The notes under the pieces: model-generated
What the model was told of the DNA's origin: nothing
Database searches by the model: none
The model's input: only the letters and a program-made list of their open reading frames with translations
Program-made: the position numbers and the translations under genes
Assembly: GCF_014174215.1 (NCBI RefSeq)
Contig: NZ_JABEQL010000011.1
Span: 62,001-126,000 of the forward strand
DNA length: 64,000 nt
Origin: Gluconacetobacter tumulicola
GTDB lineage: Bacteria; Pseudomonadota; Alphaproteobacteria; Acetobacterales; Acetobacteraceae
Reading direction: 5' to 3'
Part shown: in pieces, positions 1 through 7,959 of the stretch
How positions within the stretch are numbered: position 1 is the stretch's first letter
How the letters are laid out: each line of letters opens with the position of its first letter

Positions 1-383
1 GCACGATAGAAATTTTCCGGCCGCGTGTTTCTGTCTTCCGCGAAGTCGCGGCGCCAGCGCGCGCATGCGCCATGAAAGCCTGCCAGACCCAGCACCGAGA
101 CAATCTTGAGATACCACCAGCCGGCATGCCAATCGACAGTGCCGGGGGTCAGTACCAGCAGGGTGCCGAACAGAAAGGTGCTGATCATGGCCGGGTTCAT
201 GATCTGGCGCAGCAATTTGCGTTCCATCACCTTGAAGCGCGCGCTCTCGGCCGAACCGGGCGCGGCCTGGCAATGATAGACGAACAGGCGCGGCAGATAG
301 AACATGCCCGACATCCACGCGATCAGCGACATCACGTGCAACGCCTTGAACCATGCCAGCCAGGGCAGGAATCCCAGGATCAA
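1..383 (-). CDS. hemJ: HemJ-type protoporphyrinogen IX oxidase, 3' part missing at the window edge
   Basis: Membrane enzyme that oxidises protoporphyrinogen IX to protoporphyrin IX, the penultimate step of heme synthesis. The readable 127 codons contain the family hallmark near the N terminus (LHVMSLIAWMSGMFYLPRLF) with the conserved histidine in TM1 and the YLPRLFVYH motif. A second hydrophobic segment (AMISTFLFGTLLVL) and a WWYLKIVSVLGL segment follow. No ATG fits. I chose a TTG at 381-383 that overlaps the TGA of the upstream phosphatase gene and has a GGAG six bases before it. The gene runs off the left end of the window, so its C terminus is not seen. It is co-directional with and overlaps the HAD and hemE genes, so a heme-related operon is likely. 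Confidence 0.85.
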   Translation of the reverse strand, partial: MILGFLPWLAWFKALHVMSLIAWMSGMFYLPRLFVYHCQAAPGSAESARFKVMERKLLRQIMNPAMISTFLFGTLLVLTPGTVDWHAGWWYLKIVSVLGLAGFHGACARWRRDFAEDRNTRPENFYR

Positions 384-1099
384 GACCGGGCTCCATAGGC
401 TGCCTGGGCGGCCTGAATCCGCTCCAGGAAGGGGGCGAATTCCGACAGATGCCCGATCCGGAACAGGCCCGGCCAATCCGGTGCCGGCAGGTCGAGCGGA
501 CGCAGCAGCACGCAGGCCATCCCGGCGGCCCGCGCGGCGCTGGCGCCGGTATCGGTATCTTCCAGCACGACGCATTCGTCCGCCGGCACGCCTTCGGTTT
601 CGGCCGCATGCAGATAGACGGCCGGATCGGGCTTCGGCTTGCCCATGTCGCGCGCCGAGTGGACCCGATCGGCCACGAACCGATCCAGGCCGGTACGGGC
701 GAATTTCACGTCCATCTCGGCGATCGAGGAATTGGAACCGACCCGGACCGGCAGATCGAGCCCGATCACCGCTGTCAGCATATCGTGCGCGCCGTCGATG
801 ACGCGTGCCTCTTCACGCATCAGGTCGACCAGCTTGTATTGCACGATCGTCGCCCAGTCGTCGGGCAGCTTGCGGCCGGTCTCTGCCTCGGCTTCGACCT
901 TGATGCGCGTCAGGGCCCGTCCGGCCAGACGCTGCACCGCTTCCTCGTCACCATAGTCCAGGCCGATCTGGCGCAGTTCCTGCGCCACCAGCCGACAGGA
1001 CGGGCCCTCGCTGTCGATCAGCACGCCGTCGCAATCGAAAATCACCAGGCGGAGCCGCCCATCCGGACGAACGGCCTTGGGCAGCGCGTCCAGGCTCAT
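380..1099 (-). CDS. HAD superfamily phosphatase (phosphoglycolate phosphatase / beta-phosphoglucomutase-like)
   Basis: A 239-residue haloacid-dehalogenase-fold hydrolase acting on a small phosphorylated metabolite; the substrate cannot be read from sequence. All four HAD motifs are visible: motif I VIFDCDGVLIDSEG with the nucleophile and acid/base aspartates, motif II GSNSS, motif III lysine in GKPKPDP, and motif IV LEDTDTG. A helical cap follows motif I (subclass IA). The start ATG (1097-1099) lies inside a 4-base ATGA overlap with the end of hemE, and the stop overlaps the start of hemJ. The three genes are therefore translationally coupled. The heme-operon position does not by itself imply a heme role. 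Confidence 0.9.
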   Translation of the reverse strand: MSLDALPKAVRPDGRLRLVIFDCDGVLIDSEGPSCRLVAQELRQIGLDYGDEEAVQRLAGRALTRIKVEAEAETGRKLPDDWATIVQYKLVDLMREEARVIDGAHDMLTAVIGLDLPVRVGSNSSIAEMDVKFARTGLDRFVADRVHSARDMGKPKPDPAVYLHAAETEGVPADECVVLEDTDTGASAARAAGMACVLLRPLDLPAPDWPGLFRIGHLSEFAPFLERIQAAQAAYGARS

Positions 1100-2163
1100 G
1101 GCCCGACCTCCCGGACTGCCCGCACCAGTTCGCCCACATGCTCGGGCGGCGTTGCCGGCACCACCCCGTGGCCGAGATTGAAGACATGCGGCCGGCCCTT
1201 CATCGCGTCGCGGATGGCACGGGCTTCCTGCGTCATCGCATCGCCGCCCGCCAGCAGCAGCAGCGGATCGAGATTGCCCTGGAGCGCCATATTGTCGGGC
1301 AGCAGGCCGCGCATCGCATTCATGTCCGCGCCGGTATCCAGCGCGATGACCCGCACCCCGGTCTCCCGCGCATATTCCGTCGCCATCACCCCGGCCAGGC
1401 GCGGGAAACCGATCACGGGCACGCCGGGCCGGCGGGCATGGATTTCCTGCACGATGGCGCGGGTGGGCGCGATGACGTGGCGGCGGAACTGGCTGGGCGG
1501 CAGCAGGCCCGACCAGCTGTCGAACAGCATCACCGCCTCGGCCCCGGCATCGATCTGCGCCACCAGCATCTCGGCCGTCGCCTCGGTCAGGCGGGCCATC
1601 AGCCGGTCGAACAGCAGCGGGTCGGCATAGGCCATGCCGCGTGTGGCCTCGAACTCCCGCGATCCATGGCCTTCGACCATGTAGCACGCCACCGTGAACG
1701 GCGCGCCGGCAAAGCCCAGCAATGTGGTGCGGCCGCCCTGCGCGGCGCCGATCGTATCCGGGCCGTCCAGGATGCCGCGCAGGCGCGTCAGGGTTTCCAT
1801 CACCGGTGCCGTCGCCTCGGGCACCCGCTTCGGGTCCAGCCGGTCGAGATCGGCCTGGCTGCGGATCGGCCCCAGCACCGGCCCGGTGCCGTGCACGAAC
1901 TCCAGCGACTGGCCCATTGCCCAGGGCAGGATCAGGATGTCGGAAAACAGGATCGCCCCGTCCATGGCGTAGCGCCGGATCGGCTGTAGCGTGATCTCGG
2001 TCGCCAGATCGGGCGTCATGCAGCGGGTGATGAAATCCGCCTGATCGCGCAGGGCACGGAATTCCGGCAGGTAGCGGCCGGCCTGGCGCATCAGCCAGAG
2101 CGGCGGGGGCCACACGGCCTCGCCCTGTAGGACCCGCAGAAGGGGTTTGCCTGTATCCGTCAT
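1096..2163 (-). CDS. hemE: Uroporphyrinogen decarboxylase
   Basis: Cytosolic enzyme converting uroporphyrinogen III to coproporphyrinogen III by four decarboxylations in heme biosynthesis. The 355-residue length is normal for the family. The N-terminal signature PPLWLMRQAGRYLPEFR holds the substrate-binding arginines, and the second signature region includes GFAGAPFTVACYMVEG. The C-terminal part contains NLGHGVVPATPPEHV, also typical. It is first in the HemE-HAD-HemJ minus-strand series. Its promoter must lie in the 430-bp block to its right, the candidate replication origin. hemE flanks the chromosomal origin in Caulobacter crescentus, which supports that reading. Confidence 0.97.
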   Translation of the reverse strand: MTDTGKPLLRVLQGEAVWPPPLWLMRQAGRYLPEFRALRDQADFITRCMTPDLATEITLQPIRRYAMDGAILFSDILILPWAMGQSLEFVHGTGPVLGPIRSQADLDRLDPKRVPEATAPVMETLTRLRGILDGPDTIGAAQGGRTTLLGFAGAPFTVACYMVEGHGSREFEATRGMAYADPLLFDRLMARLTEATAEMLVAQIDAGAEAVMLFDSWSGLLPPSQFRRHVIAPTRAIVQEIHARRPGVPVIGFPRLAGVMATEYARETGVRVIALDTGADMNAMRGLLPDNMALQGNLDPLLLLAGGDAMTQEARAIRDAMKGRPHVFNLGHGVVPATPPEHVGELVRAVREVGP

Positions 2164-2594
2164 CGCCTGTCCGCCGTCACATCGTTCATCTCGGGACTAT
2201 CCCGTACTTTTCTCGGGGATGACAGGACCGCACATCAAGGTCCGGTACGCCGTCACCAGATTTCCGGACCAACCTCTAAACATGAAATAAGAAGAAAGAA
2301 ACGCTGAGGAGGTTAATAGGCCCTGTGGATGACGGGGTACCCGCATTTCCAAAAACGTACCCCGTCTTTCCCACAAGGTGTACAGTTCCATTCACACAGG
2401 GATTCATAAGGTTAGATGAGTTATCCCGAATGTGCCGACAAGGGGCTGTGTACAACCCACCGTGTCGGCGGCTGTGAGGGTTGTCCACGGTACTCGGTAC
2501 GATCAAGAAGCGTCTGGAGTACTATCCCCATGTACCCCAGTACTCGTTCGGTCCGATCACAGGGTTTCTTTTTTTTAGTACGGAGAGCCGGCGC
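2164..2594. other. Candidate chromosomal replication origin (oriC) between hemE and maf
   Basis: Non-coding block of 431 bp, the longest gene-free stretch here and visibly more AT-rich than the surrounding genes. It holds near-consensus DnaA-box-like nonamers (TGTGGATGA at 2324, TTTCCCACA at 2367, TTATCCCGA at 2421, TTGTCCACG at 2481), each with one to three mismatches to TTATCCACA. There is an A/G-rich stretch at 2276-2320 and a perfect 10-bp inverted repeat (GACGGGGTAC 2331-2340 / GTACCCCGTC 2357-2366). Fourteen GTAC palindromes occur between 2204 and 2658. GANTC sites lie at 2401, 2601, 2624 and 2640. Location next to hemE and within 10 kb of parAB, parS, rsmG, mnmG and mnmE fits an alphaproteobacterial origin. 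The DnaA boxes are weak, so this is a strong candidate only. Confidence 0.6.
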
Positions 2595-3233
2595 ATGAGC
2601 GACTCGTCATTAGTACTAATCGCGACTCTTCTACAGGCCGAGTCGCCCCGGATAGTACTGGCCAGCCAGTCCACCACCCGGCGCAACCTGCTGGAACAGG
2701 CCGGAATCCGCGTCGAAACCCGCCCTGCCCGCATCGACGAAGCCACGGTGCGGGAATCGGCACGCGCCGAGGGCCTGTCGGCCGGCGACTGCGCGCTGCT
2801 GCTCGCCGAACTCAAGGCGCGGCGCATCCACGAGCCCGATTGCGTGGTGATCGGCGCCGACCAGATCCTGGAATGCGACGGCGTGTGGTTCGAGAAGCCC
2901 GCCGACCGCGCGGCGGCGCGGGCCCAGTTGCTGGACCTGCGCGGACGGGCACATGTGCTGCACAGCGCGGTGGTGGTGATGCGCGACGGGCAGGTAATCT
3001 GGCAGCATGTCGCCCGGCCGGAACTGACCATGCGGCGGTTTTCCGAATCCTTCCTCGATGCCTATCTGGATCTGGAAGGCGAAGCCGTCCTGGCCTCGGT
3101 CGGGGCCTATCGGCTGGAAGGACCGGGCATTCACCTGTTCGAACGGGTGACGGGCGAGCATACGGCCATTCTGGGGCTGCCTCTGCTGCCGCTGCTGGGG
3201 TTTCTGCGCCAGCATGGGGTGATTTTGACGTAG
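2595..3233 (+). CDS. maf: Maf-family nucleoside triphosphate pyrophosphatase
   Basis: Maf proteins hydrolyse non-canonical or modified nucleoside triphosphates to monophosphates and were first linked to septum inhibition. The 212-residue product has the N-terminal substrate loop (ASQSTTRRNLLEQAG, residues ~24-38), the GADQIL catalytic aspartate region and the C-terminal SVGAYRLEGPG motif. I chose the ATG at 2595 (MSDSSLVL), preceded by GGAG at 2582. A longer frame to 2481 would run through the origin-like region and shows no family similarity. It is the first gene to the right of the candidate oriC, and GANTC and AGTACT sites continue into its first 20 codons. Confidence 0.92.
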   Translation: MSDSSLVLIATLLQAESPRIVLASQSTTRRNLLEQAGIRVETRPARIDEATVRESARAEGLSAGDCALLLAELKARRIHEPDCVVIGADQILECDGVWFEKPADRAAARAQLLDLRGRAHVLHSAVVVMRDGQVIWQHVARPELTMRRFSESFLDAYLDLEGEAVLASVGAYRLEGPGIHLFERVTGEHTAILGLPLLPLLGFLRQHGVILT

Positions 3234-3235
3234 GG

Positions 3236-3362
3236 TTTCTGTTCTTTTTTGAAAAAAAGAACCAAAAAACTTTGATTCGTTCAGGAGCCTTGGGCTGGGG
3301 GGCACGCGATGTCCCTGAACGATCAGAAGTCTTTTTGCTTCTTTTTCTTCAGAAAAAGAAGG
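3236..3362 (+). repeat. Composite hairpin repeat, copy 1 (orientation A-core-B)
   Basis: First of seven related intergenic elements in this window. It has arm A (an AT-rich hairpin, GTTCTTTTTT paired with AAAAAGAAC, then CAAAAAAC), a ~45-bp core bounded by the inverted repeat CGTTCAGG / CCTGAACG, and arm B (hairpin CTTCTTTTTC / GAAAAAGAAG). It begins two bases after the maf stop codon and probably ends maf transcription. Length 127 bp, the same as copy 2. Confidence 0.9.
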
Positions 3363-3408
3363 GAACTTCCCTTCCCCCGACATGGCGGAAAAAATCCACG
3401 GACAGGGC

Positions 3409-3437
3409 TTGCCAAGGAAACAGGGCACAGCTATACC
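3409..3437 (+). promoter_or_regulatory. Promoter of tRNA-Ala
   Basis: TTGCCA (3409-3414), a 17-base spacer and TATACC (3432-3437) match a housekeeping sigma-70-type promoter. Transcription would start near 3444, about 40 bases before the mature tRNA 5' end. Confidence 0.6.
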
Positions 3438-3481
3438 CCGCCCACCCGCACGTCATCGCTGACGGCGCGGGCCGGTTGGAC

Positions 3482-3557
3482 GGGGCCATAGCTCAGTTGG
3501 GAGAGCGCCTGAATGGCATTCAGGAGGTCGTCGGTTCGATTCCGATTGGCTCCACCA
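3482..3557 (+). tRNA. tRNA-Ala (anticodon GGC)
   Basis: A 76-nt cloverleaf including encoded CCA. The acceptor stem GGGGCCA pairs with TGGCTCC (one G-T pair), and the D arm is GCTCAGTTGGGAGAGC. The anticodon stem CCTGA/TCAGG closes loop ATGGCAT, giving anticodon GGC. The T arm has GGTTCGATTCC. It stands alone between maf and the convergent ABC permease gene. Confidence 0.97.
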
Positions 3558-3630
3558 ATCCCTTCCGGCCCATTTTTCAAGACAATCTGACCATGGCGCC
3601 GGGCTGAGAAAACGCAGCGTTTTCCTGGCG

Positions 3631-6186
3631 TTATCGTGTCCTGCCCCGCAAGGGCCTGAGCGCCCGGTTCCAGACCAGCATCGCGCACAGGCTCGTGGCT
3701 GCCAGAGTCCCGATCATCATGCCCCCCACCGCGGTCCAATCCGCCGTCCATGGCAGTTGCAGGACCTGGCGCATGACCAGCCAGGCGGCCGATGCGCCCA
3801 GCAGGATGGCCGAGATGCCGGCCGCGAGCCCCAGCAGCGTGAATTCGATCAGCCAGATCGTGCGGATCTGGCACGGCCCCGCGCCCACTGCCTGAAGGAT
3901 GGCGGCATTGGCGACCCGCTGGCGCCAGCCGGCGGCCAGGGTCGCCGCCAGGACCAGCGCACCCGACGCCATGATGATCGAGGCCGCGACACTCAGCGCC
4001 GTGGCGATCTGCCCGGCCAGTGCGGTCAGCCGGGCCAGCACATCGGCGACGCGGATACCGGTCACGCCGGGCAGCGCATCCGTGATGGCGGCCAGCGTGG
4101 CCGCATCCTGATCGGCGCGGCCGTCGGTGGCCAGCGTGGCCACGAATGTATGGGGCGCGTGCGACAGCAGGCCCGGCGAGACGACGAACGCGAAATTGAG
4201 CTGGAGTGATCGCCAGGCGACACTGCGCAGGTTTGCAACCCGGACGTCGATCGCGCGGCCCAGCACGTTCAGCCGGATGGTGGAACCGACCCGCACGCCC
4301 CACCCCTGCGCCAGCCCGGCATCCAGCGACAGCAGGGGTGGCCCGTCATAATCGGCCGGCCACCATGTGCCTTCGGCCAGTCTGGTGCCGGGTGGCGGCG
4401 TTGCCGCCACGGTCAGCCCGTGATCGCCGCGCAGGGCCCAGCGCGTCTGCGGCGTGGCGTTGACCCGTTCGGCCGGCACGCCGTCGACCGCGACGACGCG
4501 CGTGCGCATCGAAGGCAGTTGCTGGACCGCGCGAACCGATGGCTGAGCCTTGGCCAGGCTGTCGAACCGGTCCAGATCGCCGGGCTGGATATCGATGAAA
4601 TAGAACGCGGGGGCGTTATGCGGCATCTGGTCGCGTAACTGCGCCATCATCGCGCCCTCGGTCAGCAGGATGGCGGCCATGGCCGCCAGTCCGGCCCCCA
4701 GTGCGGTCACCATGCGCGTGGTCGTCGCATTGCGATGGGCAGACAGCGCCAGCGCCAGCCTCGGCACGCCCCGCGCCGTATCCAGACGCGCCAGCAGGGC
4801 GGACACCCCCCAGCGCAGTATCGTGCCGGCCAGGACCAGGATGCCGGCGGCGAACAGGACGACGGCAAGGAAGCCTGCGGCGAAGAGCGGACTGTCCGCC
4901 AGCCGGACAGTCAGCACCCCTGCCGGGATCACGCACAGGATCAATGCCGTGCCGACGCGCCAGGACCGCACGCGCATTGTTCCGCGCTGGATCTGTTCGA
5001 GGAACAGGGAGGCCGGGCTGATGGAGCAGGCGCGGGCCAGCGGCACGATCACCGACAGCAGGGCGACCAGCACGCCGAACAGGCCGGCCGTCAGCACGGG
5101 CAGAAGCGGCGGCACCATTGTCGTTTCGATCGGCAGCAGGCCGCTCAGCATGCGTGCGGCCAATGGCGGCAGCAACAGGGCGGGCACCATGCCGGCACCG
5201 ATGCCGATACCGCACAGGGCGGCGATCTGAAGGCCGAATGTGCGCCGGATCAGCGGCCCCGAGGCGCCCAGGCAGCGCAGGATGGCAATCGTCCGTCCCC
5301 GTCCCTCCAGCCAGGCGGTGACGCCGGTCGAAACCCCCAGGCCGCCCAGCAGCAGGGCGCATAATCCGATCAGCGCCAGGAAGCGGGCCATCTGGTCCAC
5401 GGTGCGGGTCAAGGCGGGGGCCGCATCGGCCTCGCCACGAATACGCCAGCCCTGGTCCGGGAAGCGGGCGGTGATCGCGGCGGCCAGTGCGTGGGCGCGG
5501 GCCGACCGCCCTGCCACCGGCCCATCCAGCGCCAGGCGCAGCGCGTGGTTGACCAAGGCGCCCGGCTGCATCAGTCCGGCTTCATCCAGGGCCGAGCGGG
5601 TGGTCATGACCGTGGGCGCCAGCGTCACCGTGCCGGCACCGTCCGGGATGCGGTCCAGGCTGCCGGCGACATGGAAGCGGGCGGTGCCGATCCGCACGAG
5701 CGTGCCGACCTTCAGCGCCAGCCGGTCGATCACCAGCGGGTCGGCCAGCAGGGCGGGCAGGCCGTGATCCAGCGCCAGGGCCCGATGAAGAGGAGCCTGC
5801 GGCGTGAGCGCGATTGTGCCGACCAGCGGATAGGAGTCATCGACCGCCGAGAGTTCGACCAGCATCCGGGCATCGGCCTGACCCGCACCGCGCGGCGCGT
5901 AGAGCATCGAGCGCATGCGTAGCACGCGCGACACCCGGGCCCCGTGCGCGGTCGCGAAATCGGCCAGTTCGGTGGGCAGCGGATCGCTGCTTTCGATCGA
6001 CAGGTCGCCGCCCAGCAGGGTGCGCTGCTCGCCGGCGATGCCGTCGCGGATCATGTCGCGCAGGCCGCCCACCCCGCCGATGGTGGCCACCCCCAGCGCC
6101 AGGCAGGCCAGCACGATACGCATTCCGCCGATGCCGCCGCGCAGGTCGCGCCATGCCAGCCGGGCGGCCAGGCGCCACTGGCTCAC
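3631..6186 (-). CDS. ABC transporter permease, FtsX/MacB fold (YbbP-like)
   Basis: Large inner-membrane permease of 851 residues. The N-terminal segment MRIVLACLALGVATIGGVGG is TM1 and is followed by a large periplasmic domain. The first FtsX block of three TMs lies at ~270-390, and more TM segments follow at ~415-490. A second periplasmic domain and a C-terminal FtsX block of three TMs (~715-840) complete it. This duplicated ten-TM layout is that of E. coli YbbP, thought to act in extraction of lipids or hydrophobic compounds. It overlaps the ATPase gene by 4 bases (ATGA). Together with the divergent tesA-like gene it reproduces the tesA / ybbA-ybbP arrangement of E. coli. Substrate unknown. 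Confidence 0.9.
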   Translation of the reverse strand: MSQWRLAARLAWRDLRGGIGGMRIVLACLALGVATIGGVGGLRDMIRDGIAGEQRTLLGGDLSIESSDPLPTELADFATAHGARVSRVLRMRSMLYAPRGAGQADARMLVELSAVDDSYPLVGTIALTPQAPLHRALALDHGLPALLADPLVIDRLALKVGTLVRIGTARFHVAGSLDRIPDGAGTVTLAPTVMTTRSALDEAGLMQPGALVNHALRLALDGPVAGRSARAHALAAAITARFPDQGWRIRGEADAAPALTRTVDQMARFLALIGLCALLLGGLGVSTGVTAWLEGRGRTIAILRCLGASGPLIRRTFGLQIAALCGIGIGAGMVPALLLPPLAARMLSGLLPIETTMVPPLLPVLTAGLFGVLVALLSVIVPLARACSISPASLFLEQIQRGTMRVRSWRVGTALILCVIPAGVLTVRLADSPLFAAGFLAVVLFAAGILVLAGTILRWGVSALLARLDTARGVPRLALALSAHRNATTTRMVTALGAGLAAMAAILLTEGAMMAQLRDQMPHNAPAFYFIDIQPGDLDRFDSLAKAQPSVRAVQQLPSMRTRVVAVDGVPAERVNATPQTRWALRGDHGLTVAATPPPGTRLAEGTWWPADYDGPPLLSLDAGLAQGWGVRVGSTIRLNVLGRAIDVRVANLRSVAWRSLQLNFAFVVSPGLLSHAPHTFVATLATDGRADQDAATLAAITDALPGVTGIRVADVLARLTALAGQIATALSVAASIIMASGALVLAATLAAGWRQRVANAAILQAVGAGPCQIRTIWLIEFTLLGLAAGISAILLGASAAWLVMRQVLQLPWTADWTAVGGMMIGTLAATSLCAMLVWNRALRPLRGRTR

Positions 6187-6944
6187 GAGGTGGGCTCCCG
6201 CATCGGGTGGTCGGTGGTGACGTGTCCATCATCCACGCGCAGGCGGCGGTCGCAGCGTGCCGCCAGGGCCGGATCATGGGTGATCAGGACGAGCGTGGTG
6301 CCGTATCGCCGTTGCAGGCTGAACAGCAGGTCCATCACCGCCGCACCGGTGCGGCTGTCCAGATTGCCGGTCGGCTCGTCGGCCAGCAGCAGGCGCGGCC
6401 GGGCGACGAAGGCGCGGGCCAGCGCCACGCGCTGCTGTTCGCCGCCCGAGAGTTCGGCCGGCAGGTGATCCAGCCGGTGCCCCAGCCCCACCGCATCCAG
6501 TGCCGTGCGGGCGGCGGTGGCGCCGTCGGGGTGGCCGGCCAGTTCGAGCGGCACCAGCACGTTTTCCAGCGCCGTCATGGTGGGGATCAACTGGAAGGAC
6601 TGGAAGACGATGCCCATCGTCTCGCGCCGGAAACGGGCCAATGCGTCTTCGTCCAAGTCGCCCAGCGTGGTGGCGGCGATGCGGATTGTTCCACGTGTCG
6701 GGCGCGCCAGGCCCGCCAGCAGCATCAGCAGCGATGTCTTGCCCGATCCGGAAGGTCCGATGATGCCCAGTGCCTCGCCTTCTGCCACACGCAGGTTGAC
6801 CCCGTGCAGGATCGTCAATGCCCCCTGCCCGGCCTCGCCATCCCGGCGTGGATTGACCGCACTGGCACGGGCCGGCACTGTCAGCCACAGATCCTGTGCC
6901 TCGACCAGCGTCGTCCGTCCATTCGGGAGCCCGTCGCCGTCCAT
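6183..6944 (-). CDS. ABC transporter ATP-binding protein (YbbA/LolD-like)
   Basis: A 253-residue ATPase partner of the downstream permease. It has Walker A GPSGSGKTS, Q-loop VFQSFQL, signature LSGGEQQRVALARA, Walker B LLLADEPTGNLD and switch histidine LITHD, as in the LolD/MacB/YbbA ATPase group. The stretch between the first strand and Walker A carries a short extra insertion (residues ~26-42). A good ribosome site (AAGGAA) precedes the ATG at 6944. That ATG shares two bases with the ATG of the divergent tesA-like gene, so each gene's promoter must lie within the other's coding region unless a start is misassigned. Confidence 0.93.
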   Translation of the reverse strand: MDGDGLPNGRTTLVEAQDLWLTVPARASAVNPRRDGEAGQGALTILHGVNLRVAEGEALGIIGPSGSGKTSLLMLLAGLARPTRGTIRIAATTLGDLDEDALARFRRETMGIVFQSFQLIPTMTALENVLVPLELAGHPDGATAARTALDAVGLGHRLDHLPAELSGGEQQRVALARAFVARPRLLLADEPTGNLDSRTGAAVMDLLFSLQRRYGTTLVLITHDPALAARCDRRLRVDDGHVTTDHPMREPTS

Positions 6945-7629
6945 GCGTTTTCCTTCCCACAGCGTATGGTCCTGCCTGCACGCTACACGGCGCCGGCATG
7001 GGGTCCGAACGGTTTTTCCGCTTCTGCTGGCCTGTCTGTGGGCCGTCTCCGCCCCTCCCGGCCATGCGGCTGACCGCCCGGTGCGGATTCTGGCGCTGGG
7101 TGATTCCCTGACTGCCGGCTACGGGCTGGCGCATGCGGACGGCTTCGTGCCGCGCCTTCAGGCGGCGCTGGATGCGCGCGGCTATGCGATCACGATCCTG
7201 GACGGCGGCGTCTCGGGCGATACCAGCACCGATGCCCTGGCGCGGCTGGACTGGGCGCTGGGCGATAACCCTGACGCGGTGATCGTGGAACTGGGCGGCA
7301 ATGACGGATTGCGCGGGCTGGACCCGGCACGGATGGAACAGAACCTGACGGCGATCCTGGATCGGCTGCAGCAGGCCCATCTGCCGGTTCTGCTGTCGGG
7401 CATGTATGCGCCGCCCAATATGGGGGCGGGTTACAGCCAGTCCTTCCGCGCCGTGTTCGAGCGTCTGTCGCACCGGCCCGGCATTCTGTGGGACCCGTTC
7501 TTCCTCGATGGGGTGGCGGCGCATCCGGAGCTGGAACAGGCGGATCATATCCATCCCAACCCGGCCGGGGTTGCCGTTATCGTGGCGCGGATGGTGCCTT
7601 TGGTGGAGCGGCTGGCGCGTCGGCCGTGA
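6943..7629 (+). CDS. tesA: Exported SGNH-family arylesterase / lysophospholipase (TesA-like)
   Basis: Periplasmic GDSL hydrolase related to E. coli thioesterase I / lysophospholipase L1. The 228-residue product starts with a basic n-region and a hydrophobic segment (VFPLLLACLWAVS) ending at GHAA, a likely signal peptidase site. Block I GDSLTAGYGL carries the nucleophile serine, GGND is block III, and DHIHPNPAG holds the catalytic Asp-x-x-His. Length and motif spacing fit TesA. No in-frame start closer to the hydrophobic segment exists, so I used the ATG at 6943, giving an unusually long n-region. It is divergent from the YbbA/YbbP-type transporter, the same neighbourhood as in E. coli. Confidence 0.88.
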   Translation: MRFPSHSVWSCLHATRRRHGVRTVFPLLLACLWAVSAPPGHAADRPVRILALGDSLTAGYGLAHADGFVPRLQAALDARGYAITILDGGVSGDTSTDALARLDWALGDNPDAVIVELGGNDGLRGLDPARMEQNLTAILDRLQQAHLPVLLSGMYAPPNMGAGYSQSFRAVFERLSHRPGILWDPFFLDGVAAHPELEQADHIHPNPAGVAVIVARMVPLVERLARRP

Positions 7630-7633
7630 GGGG

Positions 7634-7760
7634 TTTCTGTTCTTTTTTGCAAAAAAGAACCAAAAAACTCTGATTCGTTCAGGAGTTTTGTGCTGGGGAC
7701 AGACGATGGCCCAGAACGATCAAAAGTCTTTTTGCTTCTTTTTCTTCAGAAAAAGAAGGG
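7634..7760 (+). repeat. Composite hairpin repeat, copy 2 (A-core-B)
   Basis: 127 bp, very close to copy 1. Arm A GTTCTTTTTTGCAAAAAAGAAC is a near-perfect hairpin; the core begins CGTTCAGGAG; arm B ends GAAAAAGAAG. It lies five bases after the tesA stop, between tesA and the convergent tRNA-Lys gene, where it can serve as a two-way terminator. Confidence 0.9.
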
Positions 7761-7798
7761 AAGACGCTTCGTTTTGTCTGGGATTTCCGAAGGCTCCA

Positions 7799-7874
<76 letters not shown>

Positions 7875-7901
7875 ATGGAGTGTCCCTCTCGGGTGACGCG
7901 C

Positions 7902-7929
7902 TTCTAACAGCGTCAGGGGATGAGGGCAA
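7902..7929 (-). promoter_or_regulatory. Promoter of tRNA-Lys
   Basis: Read on the minus strand: TTGCCC (7929-7924), 16-base spacer, TTAGAA (7907-7902). The predicted start near 7895 is about 20 bases before the mature tRNA, so the tRNA need not depend on the upstream parB operon. Confidence 0.5.
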
Positions 7930-7959
7930 GCGGTTTTATCGAAAAAATGTCCTGCATTC

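Noticed and set aside
353-1630. Long plus-strand reading frame opposite the HAD and hemE genes (425 codons)
   Set aside because: It lies antisense to two clear genes, gives a low-complexity Arg/Gly/His-rich product with no family features, and reflects GC-rich codon bias.
3236-3362. Composite repeats considered as CRISPR repeats
   Set aside because: Copies are kilobases apart, in both orientations, without spacers or cas genes.
6688-6703. CACGTG-containing sequence TGTTCCACGTGTCGGG resembling parS
   Set aside because: Only the left half matches; the right half-site is absent, so ParB binding is unlikely.
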